From Mesorhizobium loti (lineage in GTDB: Bacteria > Pseudomonadota > Alphaproteobacteria > Rhizobiales > Rhizobiaceae), in NCBI GenBank assembly GCA_014189435.1, contig CP050293.1, forward strand, positions 2,733,001 to 2,797,000: 64,000 bases of DNA. Direction: 5' to 3'. The position numbers and the translations under genes are program-made. The first letter of the stretch is position 1; every line of letters starts with the position of its first letter. Below the pieces are notes generated by a model. It did no database searches, was not told the DNA's origin, and saw nothing but the letters and a program-made list of their open reading frames with translations. Positions 8,380 to 16,800 of this stretch are shown here, one piece after another.

Positions 8380-8616
8380 TCAGCACCATCGGCACATATG
8401 TAGCATAGCTGCCATCACCGGATCAAGAAAAATTCCTATCAGGCATGCCCGCGCATCGCCCTCTGCCCGCGCGTTGCACGACATGCAGCTCGCCAACAGC
8501 AGCAGGCCACCGCCAAAGGCTTTGACCAGACCGGCAAAGATGCTAGGAGCCCAAAACGTCAGGTTTCGGGGCAGCAAGCGGCATGGATGCAAGGCAATTG
8601 AAGGTCGAAGCCGCAC
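8380..8616 (-). other. Candidate short transcript: small membrane peptide or sRNA
   Basis: A minus-strand frame of 78 codons overlaps the 5' end of rpiA and stops 13 bases before a strong minus-strand terminator. Its middle, IFAGLVKAFGGGLLLLASC, could be a membrane segment or lipobox-like signal. No clear ribosome site was found, and the N-terminal part is antisense to rpiA, so the true unit may be shorter or a non-coding RNA ending at the terminator. Function unknown. Confidence 0.35.
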
Positions 8617-9314
8617 GCGCGGCGCTCGCCCATGTGAGCGACGGCATGCGGCTCGGCATCGGCACCGGCACCACGGCCGAAGAGTTCGTGCGGCTGCTTG
8701 CCGAAAAGGTCGCCACCGGCATGACCATCGTCGGTGTGCCGACTTCGGAGCGCACCGCGCTGCTTTGCCGTGAGCTCGGTGTGCCGCTGTCGACGCTGGA
8801 GGAAACGCCCGAACTCGATCTCACCATCGACGGTGCCGACGAAGTCGACCCGGAGCTGACCTTGATCAAGGGCGGCGGCGGCGCGCTGCTGCGCGAGAAG
8901 ATCGTCGCCGCGGCGTCCCAGCGCATGATCGTCATTGCCGACCGGTCGAAGATGGTCGAGACGCTCGGCCGTTTTCCGCTGCCGATCGAAGTCAACCAGT
9001 TCGGCCTGCGCGCGACCGAAATCGCGATTGGCGCCGCGGCTGAAAAGCTCGGTCTTTCCGGTCCGGTTATATTGAGGATGACGGAGGGCCAGGCTTTTGT
9101 TACAGACGGCGGCCATTTTATCCTCGATGCATCTTTTGGCCGCATTCCGGATACAAGAGCGCTTTCGAATGCTCTCCATGCCATTCCTGGCGTGGTCGAG
9201 CATGGTCTTTTCATCGGGCTGGCTTCAGCGGCCATCATCGCCGGCGGCGACGGTATCCAAACCGTCCATGCCGCCCGAAAACCAGGGAGTTCTACCGATC
9301 ATGATGTTGCATAA
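8583..9314 (+). CDS. rpiA: Ribose-5-phosphate isomerase A
   Basis: Interconverts ribose 5-phosphate and ribulose 5-phosphate in the non-oxidative pentose phosphate pathway. The 243-residue protein shows the family signatures in order: the phosphate-binding [11 protein letters not shown] near residue 25, the catalytic DGADEVD near 82 and [11 protein letters not shown] near 96, whose lysine and acidic residues form the active site. Length is typical of bacterial RpiA. The last 14 bases overlap the start of the DUF2059 gene, implying one transcript. It is divergent from gph. Confidence 0.95.
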   Translation: MDARQLKVEAARAALAHVSDGMRLGIGTGTTAEEFVRLLAEKVATGMTIVGVPTSERTALLCRELGVPLSTLEETPELDLTIDGADEVDPELTLIKGGGGALLREKIVAAASQRMIVIADRSKMVETLGRFPLPIEVNQFGLRATEIAIGAAAEKLGLSGPVILRMTEGQAFVTDGGHFILDASFGRIPDTRALSNALHAIPGVVEHGLFIGLASAAIIAGGDGIQTVHAARKPGSSTDHDVA

Positions 9315-9900
9315 CCGGGTTCGCAGCCTTTGCGCCGTTCTGGCGGCTTCGGCCGTTCTTGCCTTCTCTTCGCCGGCGTTTTCACAGGATGTCACGGAAT
9401 CGCACCTGAAAGCCGCACGCGCGGCAGTCGCGGCGATCCACGCGACCGACCCGTTCGACAACATCCTGCCGCAGGCAGCCGCAGCGCTTGAGTCGCAGCT
9501 TATCCAGAAGAACCCGGACATGCAGGAACTGATCGGCAAGACGATCGCCGAGAAGGCGCTGGGGCTGGCCTCGCGCCGCGCCGACCTCGAGAAGGAAGCA
9601 GCACTCGCCTACGCAAAAGTGTTCTCCGAAAAGGAACTGACCGATATCGCCGCCTTCTACAATTCCGATGCGGGCAAGAAGCTGCTCGACAGCGGCCCGA
9701 CGGTGACCCGCGACCTGATCAAGGCAGCCGACATCTGGCAGAACGGCGTCGGCCGTGATCTCGCCCAGCAGGTCGGCGAAACGCTGGCCGCTGCCGCCAA
9801 GGCAAAGGCGCCGGCAGCACCAGCCGCGCCCGCTGACGACGCCGCTCCGGCGGATGGCGCAGCACCCGCCGATGGTGCGGCCCCCGCCGACAACAACTGA
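9301..9900 (+). CDS. Periplasmic DUF2059 protein with an Ala/Pro/Asp repeat tail
   Basis: A 199-residue exported protein. Residues 1-30 are a signal peptide with a likely Ala-x-Ala cut near SSPAFSQD. The DUF2059 domain follows ([22 protein letters not shown] near residues 105-125), a helical domain of unknown function common in proteobacteria. The C-terminal 35 residues are low-complexity repeats of APADGA, which may tether or space the domain. The start is at the ATGATG with AGGGAG eleven bases upstream; the frame extends further up inside rpiA. It overlaps rpiA by 14 bases and is closed by a strong terminator. Confidence 0.85.
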   Translation: MMLHNRVRSLCAVLAASAVLAFSSPAFSQDVTESHLKAARAAVAAIHATDPFDNILPQAAAALESQLIQKNPDMQELIGKTIAEKALGLASRRADLEKEAALAYAKVFSEKELTDIAAFYNSDAGKKLLDSGPTVTRDLIKAADIWQNGVGRDLAQQVGETLAAAAKAKAPAAPAAPADDAAPADGAAPADGAAPADNN

Positions 9901-9934
9901 TCCTGCATTTCAAAACGGCCTAGCGGCCATCTGC

Positions 9935-9963
9935 AAAAGCCCGGCTTGTCCGGGCTTTTCTTT
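9935..9963 (+). terminator. Rho-independent terminator after the rpiA operon
   Basis: AAAAGCCCGG and CCGGGCTTTT pair perfectly around CTTGT and run into TTTCTTT. It ends the rpiA-DUF2059 transcript just before gor. Confidence 0.9.
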
Positions 9964-10020
9964 GATGCTTTGCAGCCTACCTGTCTCTCACATTTCTGAA
10001 GCTTGAGGAGAGCCCGCGTC

Positions 10021-11412
10021 ATGGCCGATTACGACTACGATCTTTTCGTCATCGGCGGCGGCTCGGGCGGAGTGCGCGCGGCGCGCGTGGCGGCCGCACT
10101 CGGCAAGCGTGTCGGCATCGCCGAGGAATACCGCTATGGCGGCACCTGCGTCATCCGCGGCTGCGTGCCGAAAAAACTCTATGTCTATGCCTCGCAATTT
10201 CCCGAGCATTTCGCCGACGCCGCAGGCTATGGCTGGACAGTGCCTGAAGCCAGTTTCGACTGGCAGACGCTGGTTGCCAACAAGGATCGCGAGATCAGCC
10301 GGCTGGAAGCGATCTACAAGAGGAACGTCGAGGGCGCCGGCGGCGAGACTTTTCATTCGCGCGCCATGATCGTCGACCCGCATGTGGTGCATCTTCTCAC
10401 CGAAGATCGCACCGTCACATCAGACCAGATCCTGATCGCCACCGGCGGCCGCCCGGCGGCGCATCCGGCGCTTCCCGGCCACGAACATTGCATCTTTTCC
10501 AATGAGGCTTTCGACCTCAAGGAGCTGCCCAAGGCGATCATGATCGAGGGCGGCGGCTATATCGCCGTCGAATTCGCCAACATCTTCCACGGCCTCGGCG
10601 TCGACACCACGCTGGTCTACCGCGGCAAGGAGATCCTCAGCCGTTTCGACATGGACCTGCGGCGCATGCTGCACGAGACGATGGAGAAGAAGGGGATAAA
10701 GATCCTTTGCCATTCCGTGTCCGAATCAGTGCGCAAGCGGCCGGACGGCCGGCTCGACGCAAGTGTCAGCGGCGGCAAGGTGCTGACGGTCGACCAGGTG
10801 ATGCTGGCCATCGGCCGCATTGCCAACACCGAGAATATGGGGCTGGAAGGCATCGGCCTGGAGATGACCAAGACCGGCGCGATCGCGGTCGACGAATACT
10901 CGCGCACCAACGTCGACAACATCTGGGCGATCGGCGACGTCACCAACCGCGTGCAGTTGACGCCCGTGGCGATCCACGAGGCGATGTGTTTCATCGAAAC
11001 CGCCTTCAAGGGAAATCCGACCGCACCCGACCATGAGACAATCGCGACCGCGGTGTTTTCACAGCCAGAGATCGGCACTGTCGGCCTGTCGGAGGACGAT
11101 GCCGTCAAACGTTTCCCCGACATTGAAATCTACCGCGCGACATTCCGGCCGATGCGGCACACCTTGTCCGGGCGCGACGAGAAGATGCTGATGAAGTTGG
11201 TGGTCGATGGCGCATCGAAGAAGGTGCTTGGCGCCCACATACTGGGACCGGATGCCGGCGAGATGGCGCAGCTTCTCGCCATTCCGCTGAAAGCCGGCCT
11301 GACCAAGGATAATTTCGACCGTACGATGGCGGTGCATCCGACAGCAGCGGAAGAACTGGTCACCATGTACAAGCCGACCTATCGCGTGAAGGACGGCGAG
11401 CGTATCGGCTGA
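10021..11412 (+). CDS. gor: Glutathione-disulfide reductase
   Basis: Reduces oxidised glutathione with NADPH and keeps the cytosolic thiol pool reduced. The 463-residue flavoprotein has the FAD-binding GGGSGG at residues 12-17, the redox-active disulfide C43/C48 within GGTCVIRGCVPKK, a second dinucleotide fold (GGGYIAVEFANIF), the FAD-binding GDVTNR and, at the C-terminus, HPTAAEE with the catalytic His. The start is placed at the ATG preceded by GAGGAG; an in-frame start 18 bases earlier lacks spacing. It stands alone between two terminator hairpins. The family also includes trypanothione and mercuric reductases, but the sequence fits GR best. Confidence 0.93.
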   Translation: MADYDYDLFVIGGGSGGVRAARVAAALGKRVGIAEEYRYGGTCVIRGCVPKKLYVYASQFPEHFADAAGYGWTVPEASFDWQTLVANKDREISRLEAIYKRNVEGAGGETFHSRAMIVDPHVVHLLTEDRTVTSDQILIATGGRPAAHPALPGHEHCIFSNEAFDLKELPKAIMIEGGGYIAVEFANIFHGLGVDTTLVYRGKEILSRFDMDLRRMLHETMEKKGIKILCHSVSESVRKRPDGRLDASVSGGKVLTVDQVMLAIGRIANTENMGLEGIGLEMTKTGAIAVDEYSRTNVDNIWAIGDVTNRVQLTPVAIHEAMCFIETAFKGNPTAPDHETIATAVFSQPEIGTVGLSEDDAVKRFPDIEIYRATFRPMRHTLSGRDEKMLMKLVVDGASKKVLGAHILGPDAGEMAQLLAIPLKAGLTKDNFDRTMAVHPTAAEELVTMYKPTYRVKDGERIG

Positions 11413-11434
11413 TGGGCAAAACCGGGCTGAAGAA

Positions 11435-11466
11435 CTCCGCCGCGGCAAGATCATGCCACGGCGGAG
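11435..11466. terminator. Hairpin between convergent gor and mgtE
   Basis: CTCCGCCG and CGGCGGAG pair, extended by GGCA/TGCC across one mismatch. No T run follows on either strand. Its place in the 60-base gap between convergent genes suggests a shared transcription end. Confidence 0.5.
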
Positions 11467-11473
11467 ATAGTTG

Positions 11474-12838
11474 CTACAGCAGCGTGCCGCGCAGGATCAC
11501 CAGCGCCACCGAGAAATAGATCACCAGCCCGGTGACATCGACCAGCGTGGCGACGAACGGGGCCGATGCGCTGGCCGGATCGAAGCCGATGCGTTTCAAG
11601 GCGAACGGCAGCATCGACCCCGACAGCGAACCGAAGGTGACGATGCCGACCAGTGCCGCGCCGACCGTCGTGGCGATCAGCGGCCAGTGCGGGCCATAGT
11701 CGTAGAAGCCCATATATTGCCAGAGCGCGATGCGGCAGATGCCGACCACGCCGAGCATGGCGCCGAGCACCAGGCCGGTGGGCAGCTCGCGCAGCGCCAC
11801 CCGCCACCAGTCGCCAAGACCGATTTCGCGCAGGGCCAGCGCCCGGATGACGAGCGACGTCGCCTGCGAGCCGGAATTGCCGCCGGAACTCATGATCAGC
11901 GGGATGAACAGCGTCAGCACGATCGCCTTCTCCAACTCGCCCTCATAGCTTTGCATGGCGTTGGCCGTCAGCATTTCGCTGATGAACAGCGCGCACAGCC
12001 AGCCGCCACGCTTCTTGATCATGGCGAGGAAGCTCATCTTCATATACGGCTCGTCCAGCGCCTCCATGCCGCCGAAACGGTGCACGTCCTCCGTCGTCTC
12101 CTCGATCATCGTGTCGATGATGTCGTCTATGGTGACGATGCCGAGGATCTTGCCGTGGTCGACGACCGGCACGGCAAGCAGATCGTATTTGGAGATCGTC
12201 TGCGCCAGGGTTTCGCGATCGGTCAGTGGGCTGACCGTCACCGGAACACGATCCGGCGCCACCGTCATGATCGAGTCATCAGGCTCACCGGTGATCAGCC
12301 GGCGCAGGCCGGTCGAGCGCACCAGCAGGTGCGTTTCCGGATCGACGATATAGATCGCGTAGACGGTCTCGCGCGTCCGCTCGACCTTGCGGATGTAGTC
12401 GAGGGTTTGCCCGACGGTCCAGTCCGAGGGCACGCTGACGAACTCCGTCGTCATGATCGAAGCGGCACTACCTTCGGGATAACCGAGGATGGAAAGCAGG
12501 GTCGCGCGCAGCGGCGGCGCAAGCCCGCCGAGCAGCTCGGAACGGGCCGGCTCGTCGAGCTCGCGCAGGATGTCGGCGGCGCGGTCGACCGACATGGCGG
12601 TGAGCAGCTTGCCCGCCTTGGCGCGCGGCAGCGCCTCCATGAGTTCGGACGCGCCGTCGAGTTCCGGCTGATCGAAGATCTCGACCAGCCGTTCGAACGT
12701 CACTTCACAGAGCAGTTCCGTCGCGGTTTCCCGCGGCTCCCTGTTCAGGGCCTCGACGATGTCGGCGACGTGATCATTGGCTAGGATACGGGCGATCGCG
12801 ACGGCCTCGTCGCTCGCTACGGCGGTAAATTCGTTCAT
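11474..12838 (-). CDS. mgtE: Magnesium transporter MgtE
   Basis: Inner-membrane Mg2+ channel. The 454-residue protein has the family plan: an N-terminal helical superhelix domain (about 30-130), two CBS domains (about 135-260) that sense cytosolic Mg2+, a plug helix, and five membrane helices from about 285. The pore signature near 320-335 contains PLIMSSGGNSGSQA, the selectivity region of MgtE. Length is standard. It is convergent with gor and has AAGGAG before its ATG. The preceding leader can fold (listed separately), hinting at post-transcriptional control. Confidence 0.94.
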   Translation of the reverse strand: MNEFTAVASDEAVAIARILANDHVADIVEALNREPRETATELLCEVTFERLVEIFDQPELDGASELMEALPRAKAGKLLTAMSVDRAADILRELDEPARSELLGGLAPPLRATLLSILGYPEGSAASIMTTEFVSVPSDWTVGQTLDYIRKVERTRETVYAIYIVDPETHLLVRSTGLRRLITGEPDDSIMTVAPDRVPVTVSPLTDRETLAQTISKYDLLAVPVVDHGKILGIVTIDDIIDTMIEETTEDVHRFGGMEALDEPYMKMSFLAMIKKRGGWLCALFISEMLTANAMQSYEGELEKAIVLTLFIPLIMSSGGNSGSQATSLVIRALALREIGLGDWWRVALRELPTGLVLGAMLGVVGICRIALWQYMGFYDYGPHWPLIATTVGAALVGIVTFGSLSGSMLPFALKRIGFDPASASAPFVATLVDVTGLVIYFSVALVILRGTLL

Positions 12839-12844
12839 GGCTCA

Positions 12845-12899
12845 CTCCTTGCCGTCCGGCAGGACATGAACCATGTGAGGTCACGTCTAGGCGGACGGC
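12845..12899 (-). promoter_or_regulatory. Structured leader abutting the mgtE ribosome site
   Basis: On the minus strand GCCGTCCG (12899-12892) pairs with CGGACGGC (12858-12851), and the second arm directly touches the AAGGAG ribosome site. Between them ACATG and CATGT form a small inner hairpin with a GTT loop. The outer stem is 8 perfect GC-rich pairs. This could control translation of mgtE, perhaps in response to Mg2+, but I recognise no known riboswitch class. Confidence 0.4.
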
Positions 12900-13110
12900 G
12901 GTTGCGTTCGACTAATACTGTCGCCAGGCATGGCGCGGTGACCTTTCCGCTTGCGGGTTCGCGTTTGACTATCTGCAAGCGGGCGCAACATAGGAGCGCG
13001 CCTTGCCGTGTCAATCGCTGTGAGGAAGGAAAATGCCGACGAGCGGCCGAGATCGCGAGACTGTGATCGCCGGCCTCCGCATGACACGGCCGGCTCGGGT
13101 CACAGCGTCT

Positions 13111-15108
13111 TTATTTCTGCTTCAGCCGGCGCGAGAAACGCAGCCACTTGTCCTCGACCGGCCTTGGGGCTGGCAGTGGCTGCGCGAGAATGGTGGTGAG
13201 CTCGACAGGCAGGGTCGGAACCATCGGCTTCTTGGTGGCGACGCCGTCGGCGATCGCGACGATGCTGTGATAGAATTCGCTGCCGGTCATCGATCGCGGC
13301 GCCACCGCCTCGTGCATGACGCTGATCACCGTGACATCGGGGCAGTTGTCCTTGATGGCCTGGTGGAAAGCAATTTTGCCATCGGGGTCGAGTGCACCGG
13401 TCGCTTCGTCGAGGAACAGCAGTCCCGGCTGCTGCAGCACGATGCGGGCCACCACCAGCTTCTGTTTCTGGCCGCCAGACAGGACCTGATCCCAGTTTTT
13501 GCCTTCGCGGCTTTCGTCGGCCATGTGCTCGATAAAGTCGCCGAGCCCGGCCTTGTGCAGCGCCGACGCGACCTGCGCGTCGCCATGGTCGTGCTCGGAG
13601 CCGGGCAGGCAGACCAGCTGTTTCAGCGACACCGGCTGCAGCTTGACCTCCTGGGCGGCGTAGAAACTCTTGACGCCTTCAGGGAAGACGATGGTGCCGC
13701 GGCCATAGGGCCACAGGCCGTTGATCGCCTTGATCAGCGAGGTCTTGCCGCAACCGGACTCGCCTTTCAGGAAGGTCCATTCGCCGCGGCGGAAGCGCAA
13801 ATTGGCGGCACTGAGGAAGGGCGTCGCATCCTCGCCCTGATGCGCCAGTTCGAGCTTCTGGATGGTCAGACCGAAAACCGGGTTCTGGCTGGCATAGTGG
13901 AAGTCGGAGCGGCCGGTCTGGCTGTAGAATTCCTGCGGATGCTGGACATTCTCGATCGCATTGGCCAGCTCGGTGACACGCTGGCTGTTGGCGCGCAGCG
14001 TGGCGATGGCCGGCATGACATGGATGAACCACGAACACTGGCCGATCAGCGAATTGACCAGTTCTGAGCCGGTTATGTAGCCTTTGAGATCGAGGCCGTT
14101 ATGGATGAACGGCACCAGGCCCGGTCCGTAGGCGACGATGCGGGCGCCGATGAAATTGTAGATCAGCTCGAACGACATGTAGACGGTGTTGACGATGTTC
14201 AGCCGCGTCCAGGTGCCGTCGATATCGACATAGAGCCGGCCATGCATGGTCCTTTGCACGCCTTCGCCCTGAGACGCCGCGACATGGAAGGAGCGGCGCA
14301 GGAACGTCGTCAGCTCACCACGATAGCTGCCCTCGGCCTGCTGCATCCTGACGTTGAGGCGCTCGAGCAGGCCGCCCAGCTTGACCGCGATCCATGTGTT
14401 CAGTGGCACGTAGGTGGCGACGGCCAGGAAGGCGAGGATGGCGCTGCCATAGCTGCCGAGGAACTCCAGCCCCTTCACCTCGACGGAGTTTTCGAGCAGC
14501 TTCTGGCCGACGAAATAGAGCGAGGTGGCGACGCCCAGCACGCCCATGGCGAGCCCGATGGCACCGCCTGTCATGTCCTTGATGGATTCCTGGACGCGCT
14601 GGTCGATGTTGTCGGGGGCGGGGGCACCGCTGCCGGTCGACGCATGCTGCGCATGGAAATGCGTGTGATTGCCATCCAGCAACGCTTCATTGAAGCGGCT
14701 GTCCAGCCAGCCGCGCCATTTGCGGTGCAATGTCGCCGAGACAAGGTTGCGGATGCCGGTGAAGCCGGCGTCCTTGAGCACGACCAGCATCACGAGGATG
14801 CCGGCATTGACCAGCAGTGAGCGAAGCGGCGTCGTGTTGGCGGCGTCATGAAAGAAGGCGATCGAGTTGACCAGTTCGCCGGAGGCTTCGGCGAACCAGA
14901 CGCCGGCCTTGCTGGACAGCGCCGTGAGCAGCGCGATCACCAGCGTCAGTGTCCAGGCTTCCTTCCAGCGGTCCGAGACCCAGTAGGCCCGCATCAGGCC
15001 CCAGAAGCTGCGCATCGACGATACCGGCGTCAGAAGCGATCGCCCTGCGGCATCGCGAGGTGTTTTTTCCGGTACTGACTCTTGCGATGGTCTGCCGACC
15101 CGAATCAC
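13111..15108 (-). CDS. BclA/BacA-like peptide ABC transporter (SbmA-type membrane domain with ATPase)
   Basis: A 665-residue inner-membrane half-transporter. An SbmA/BacA-like membrane region fills residues about 35-400, including WISMR-free helices and the family-typical RRSFHVAASQGEG. The ATPase follows with Walker A GESGCGKTS near 447, signature LSGGQKQK near 542 and Walker B LLFLDEAT near 562. This fusion matches the ABC group to which rhizobial BclA belongs, which imports antimicrobial peptides such as plant NCR peptides and supports bacteroid survival. That role is inference here. The start is a GTG; an ATG 31 codons later lacks a ribosome site. It stands alone. Confidence 0.8.
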   Translation of the reverse strand: MIRVGRPSQESVPEKTPRDAAGRSLLTPVSSMRSFWGLMRAYWVSDRWKEAWTLTLVIALLTALSSKAGVWFAEASGELVNSIAFFHDAANTTPLRSLLVNAGILVMLVVLKDAGFTGIRNLVSATLHRKWRGWLDSRFNEALLDGNHTHFHAQHASTGSGAPAPDNIDQRVQESIKDMTGGAIGLAMGVLGVATSLYFVGQKLLENSVEVKGLEFLGSYGSAILAFLAVATYVPLNTWIAVKLGGLLERLNVRMQQAEGSYRGELTTFLRRSFHVAASQGEGVQRTMHGRLYVDIDGTWTRLNIVNTVYMSFELIYNFIGARIVAYGPGLVPFIHNGLDLKGYITGSELVNSLIGQCSWFIHVMPAIATLRANSQRVTELANAIENVQHPQEFYSQTGRSDFHYASQNPVFGLTIQKLELAHQGEDATPFLSAANLRFRRGEWTFLKGESGCGKTSLIKAINGLWPYGRGTIVFPEGVKSFYAAQEVKLQPVSLKQLVCLPGSEHDHGDAQVASALHKAGLGDFIEHMADESREGKNWDQVLSGGQKQKLVVARIVLQQPGLLFLDEATGALDPDGKIAFHQAIKDNCPDVTVISVMHEAVAPRSMTGSEFYHSIVAIADGVATKKPMVPTLPVELTTILAQPLPAPRPVEDKWLRFSRRLKQK

Positions 15109-15386
15109 GATCCCGCCTAACCTTTTTTTCTTTTGTTACGGATGGTAACACCAATTGATCATTTTCCATTAATTTAAAATCGGGCCGGCCGGATTGCCCC
15201 GGCAGCCGTTGCCGTGAGGCAACAGATTACACGCTGAAATATAGCGACAACGGTCGGCAAAAATCAGGATATCGTTATTGATTTCAAATGCTTGATCTGC
15301 GGAAGCATGCCGTCGGCGCAGCTTCCCTTAGGGAAGGTTTTCACACGGTTTCGTGAACTCGAAATCGTACGAACCGAGCGATTTTC
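15109..15386. other. Intergenic region upstream of the BclA-like gene
   Basis: About 280 bases, AT-rich at 15120-15180 and 15260-15290, fitting a promoter zone for the minus-strand transporter. No gene or clear hairpin was recognised. Confidence 0.4.
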
Positions 15387-15590
15387 TCAGTGCGGGCTGA
15401 CCCGAACATCCGAAAATTTGCCGTTCGTGACCTCGCCGGGCTTGCCGTTATCGTCCTTGCCGGAGGCAGGAAGTGACTGGAAAATCGTCTGAGCGGCGCG
15501 TTCCGTCTTGTCGGGTCGGCTCAGGAACTGCGTTTGACAATTCATCCGTTCGGGATTGAACCTTGCCTGGCATTGTCGACACTCATGCAT
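15387..15590 (-). CDS. Candidate small CxxC protein
   Basis: A 67-residue frame beginning MHECRQCQARFNPERMNC, with a CxxC pair at residues 4 and 7 and another Cys near 18, like half a zinc ribbon. A good ribosome site, GGAGA, lies seven bases before the ATG, and codon use is normal for this genome. Against it, the divergent DUF6636 gene starts only 28 bases away, leaving no room for two separate promoters, and I know no family. It may be a real small protein or antisense coincidence. Confidence 0.3.
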   Translation of the reverse strand: MHECRQCQARFNPERMNCQTQFLSRPDKTERAAQTIFQSLPASGKDDNGKPGEVTNGKFSDVRVSPH

Positions 15591-15618
15591 GTCCGGTTCT
15601 CCAACAAGGAAGCTCCCA

Positions 15619-16065
15619 ATGCTTGCACGCGCGGCCGCAATCCTGTCCCTCCTCGCCTGGTTGCCCCTCTTGGCCTCGGTACCTTTGGCACATGCCGCCG
15701 AGCAGAGCATCCCGGCAAGCGCCGAAGGCCAGATCGAGTTCAACACGCCGTCCGGCAACATCGGCTGCATCTACACGGCGAAAGGTGGCACCAGCACCTA
15801 TGAGCCGCAGGATGGCGGCCCGGAATTGAGTTGCTCGCGCGTCGAGCCGAGCTATGTCACCATCATCCTGGGCCCGAAGGGGCCGGCGACGCTGATCAAG
15901 AACCCCGGCGAGCAGGGCTGCTGCAGCGATGTCGACAAGCTTGGCTACGGCAACAGCTGGAGTGCAGGGCCGTTTTCGTGCCAGTCGTCAACCAAGGGAC
16001 TGACCTGCACGGCTACAAACGGCCATGGATTTTTTATCAGCAAGGCCAAGGTGACGGTGAAGTAA
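15619..16065 (+). CDS. Secreted DUF6636-like protein
   Basis: A 148-residue exported protein. Residues 1-28 form a signal peptide ending ASVPLAHAAE. The mature part begins with FNTPSGNIGCIY, the signature of DUF6636 secreted proteins, and contains about six cysteines (including GCCSD) that are likely disulfide-bonded. The function of the family is not known. The start is the ATG with AAGGA nine bases upstream; the frame is open 21 codons further but without a ribosome site. It is convergent with the DsbA-like gene, 37 bases away. Confidence 0.75.
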   Translation: MLARAAAILSLLAWLPLLASVPLAHAAEQSIPASAEGQIEFNTPSGNIGCIYTAKGGTSTYEPQDGGPELSCSRVEPSYVTIILGPKGPATLIKNPGEQGCCSDVDKLGYGNSWSAGPFSCQSSTKGLTCTATNGHGFFISKAKVTVK

Positions 16066-16102
16066 GACTTGCTCTTGTCGGGAAAGGAGAAGGTGGCCGG
16101 CC

Positions 16103-16783
16103 TCAGCCGACCTTTTCCAATTCGCCATGCGCCTTGGCAGCCGCCACCTGACGAATGGCATCCGCCAGTGTATCGGCATCCTGCGCGCCCATGACCGCGT
16201 ATTTGCCCTCGAGCAGGAAGCACGGCACGCCTGTTATGCCCATGCGCGACGCGGTGGCGATCTCGGTGCGAACCGCCTCGACATCGGCGTCGGTCGGCAA
16301 AAGCGTGGCGGCCACGGATGCATCCATGCCGGCCTCGCGTGCGGCTTCGACCAGCACGGTATGGTCGCCGATGTTGGCGCCTTCCTCGAAATTCAGCTGG
16401 AACAGCCGGCGCACAAGCCTGTTCTGCACGGCTTCGCCGGCAGCACCCGCCCAGCGGATCAGGCGGTGCGCATCCAATGTGTTCGGCGCCACCTTGATGG
16501 CGTCGAAGGCGAAGGAAATGCCTTCGACTTCGCCGAGCGGCTCGATGCGGGCATGAATCTCGCGGATACGCTCGTCGCTGCCGAACTTGGCCAGCATGTA
16601 GTCGTGGCGATCCTTGCCTTGCGGCGGAATGGTCGGATCGAGCTGGAATGGCCGCCAGCGAATATGCACGTCGACATCGCCGACAGCTGATATCGCTCTG
16701 TCGAGCCGCTTCTGACCGATGAAGCACCATGGGCAGACCACATCGGACACCACATCGACGGTGATGGCGTTCAGCTCGCTCAT
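16103..16783 (-). CDS. DsbA-family thiol oxidoreductase (FrnE-like)
   Basis: A 226-residue thioredoxin-fold protein of the cytosolic DsbA/FrnE group. The redox motif CPWC is at residues 17-20, followed by the helical insertion typical of this family, and ends with the cis-proline region GITGVPCFL. It lacks a signal peptide, so it likely acts in the cytosol on thiols or as a disulfide isomerase, although FrnE-like proteins are often labelled polyketide-related without evidence. The ATG has AGGAG upstream. It lies 17 bases after the end-to-start junction with the solute-binding protein gene on the same strand, so co-transcription is likely. Confidence 0.88.
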   Translation of the reverse strand: MSELNAITVDVVSDVVCPWCFIGQKRLDRAISAVGDVDVHIRWRPFQLDPTIPPQGKDRHDYMLAKFGSDERIREIHARIEPLGEVEGISFAFDAIKVAPNTLDAHRLIRWAGAAGEAVQNRLVRRLFQLNFEEGANIGDHTVLVEAAREAGMDASVAATLLPTDADVEAVRTEIATASRMGITGVPCFLLEGKYAVMGAQDADTLADAIRQVAAAKAHGELEKVG

Positions 16784-16800
16784 CTCGATCTCCTGACTTT

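Noticed and set aside
11435..11466. Palindrome as an operator for mgtE
   Set aside because: It lies at the 3' ends of two convergent genes, not upstream of any start, so a transcription-end role fits better.
11471..12784. 437-codon plus-strand frame across mgtE
   Set aside because: It is antisense to the whole MgtE gene, is full of Arg/Asp/Gln with no domain, and arises from the high-GC third codon positions of mgtE.
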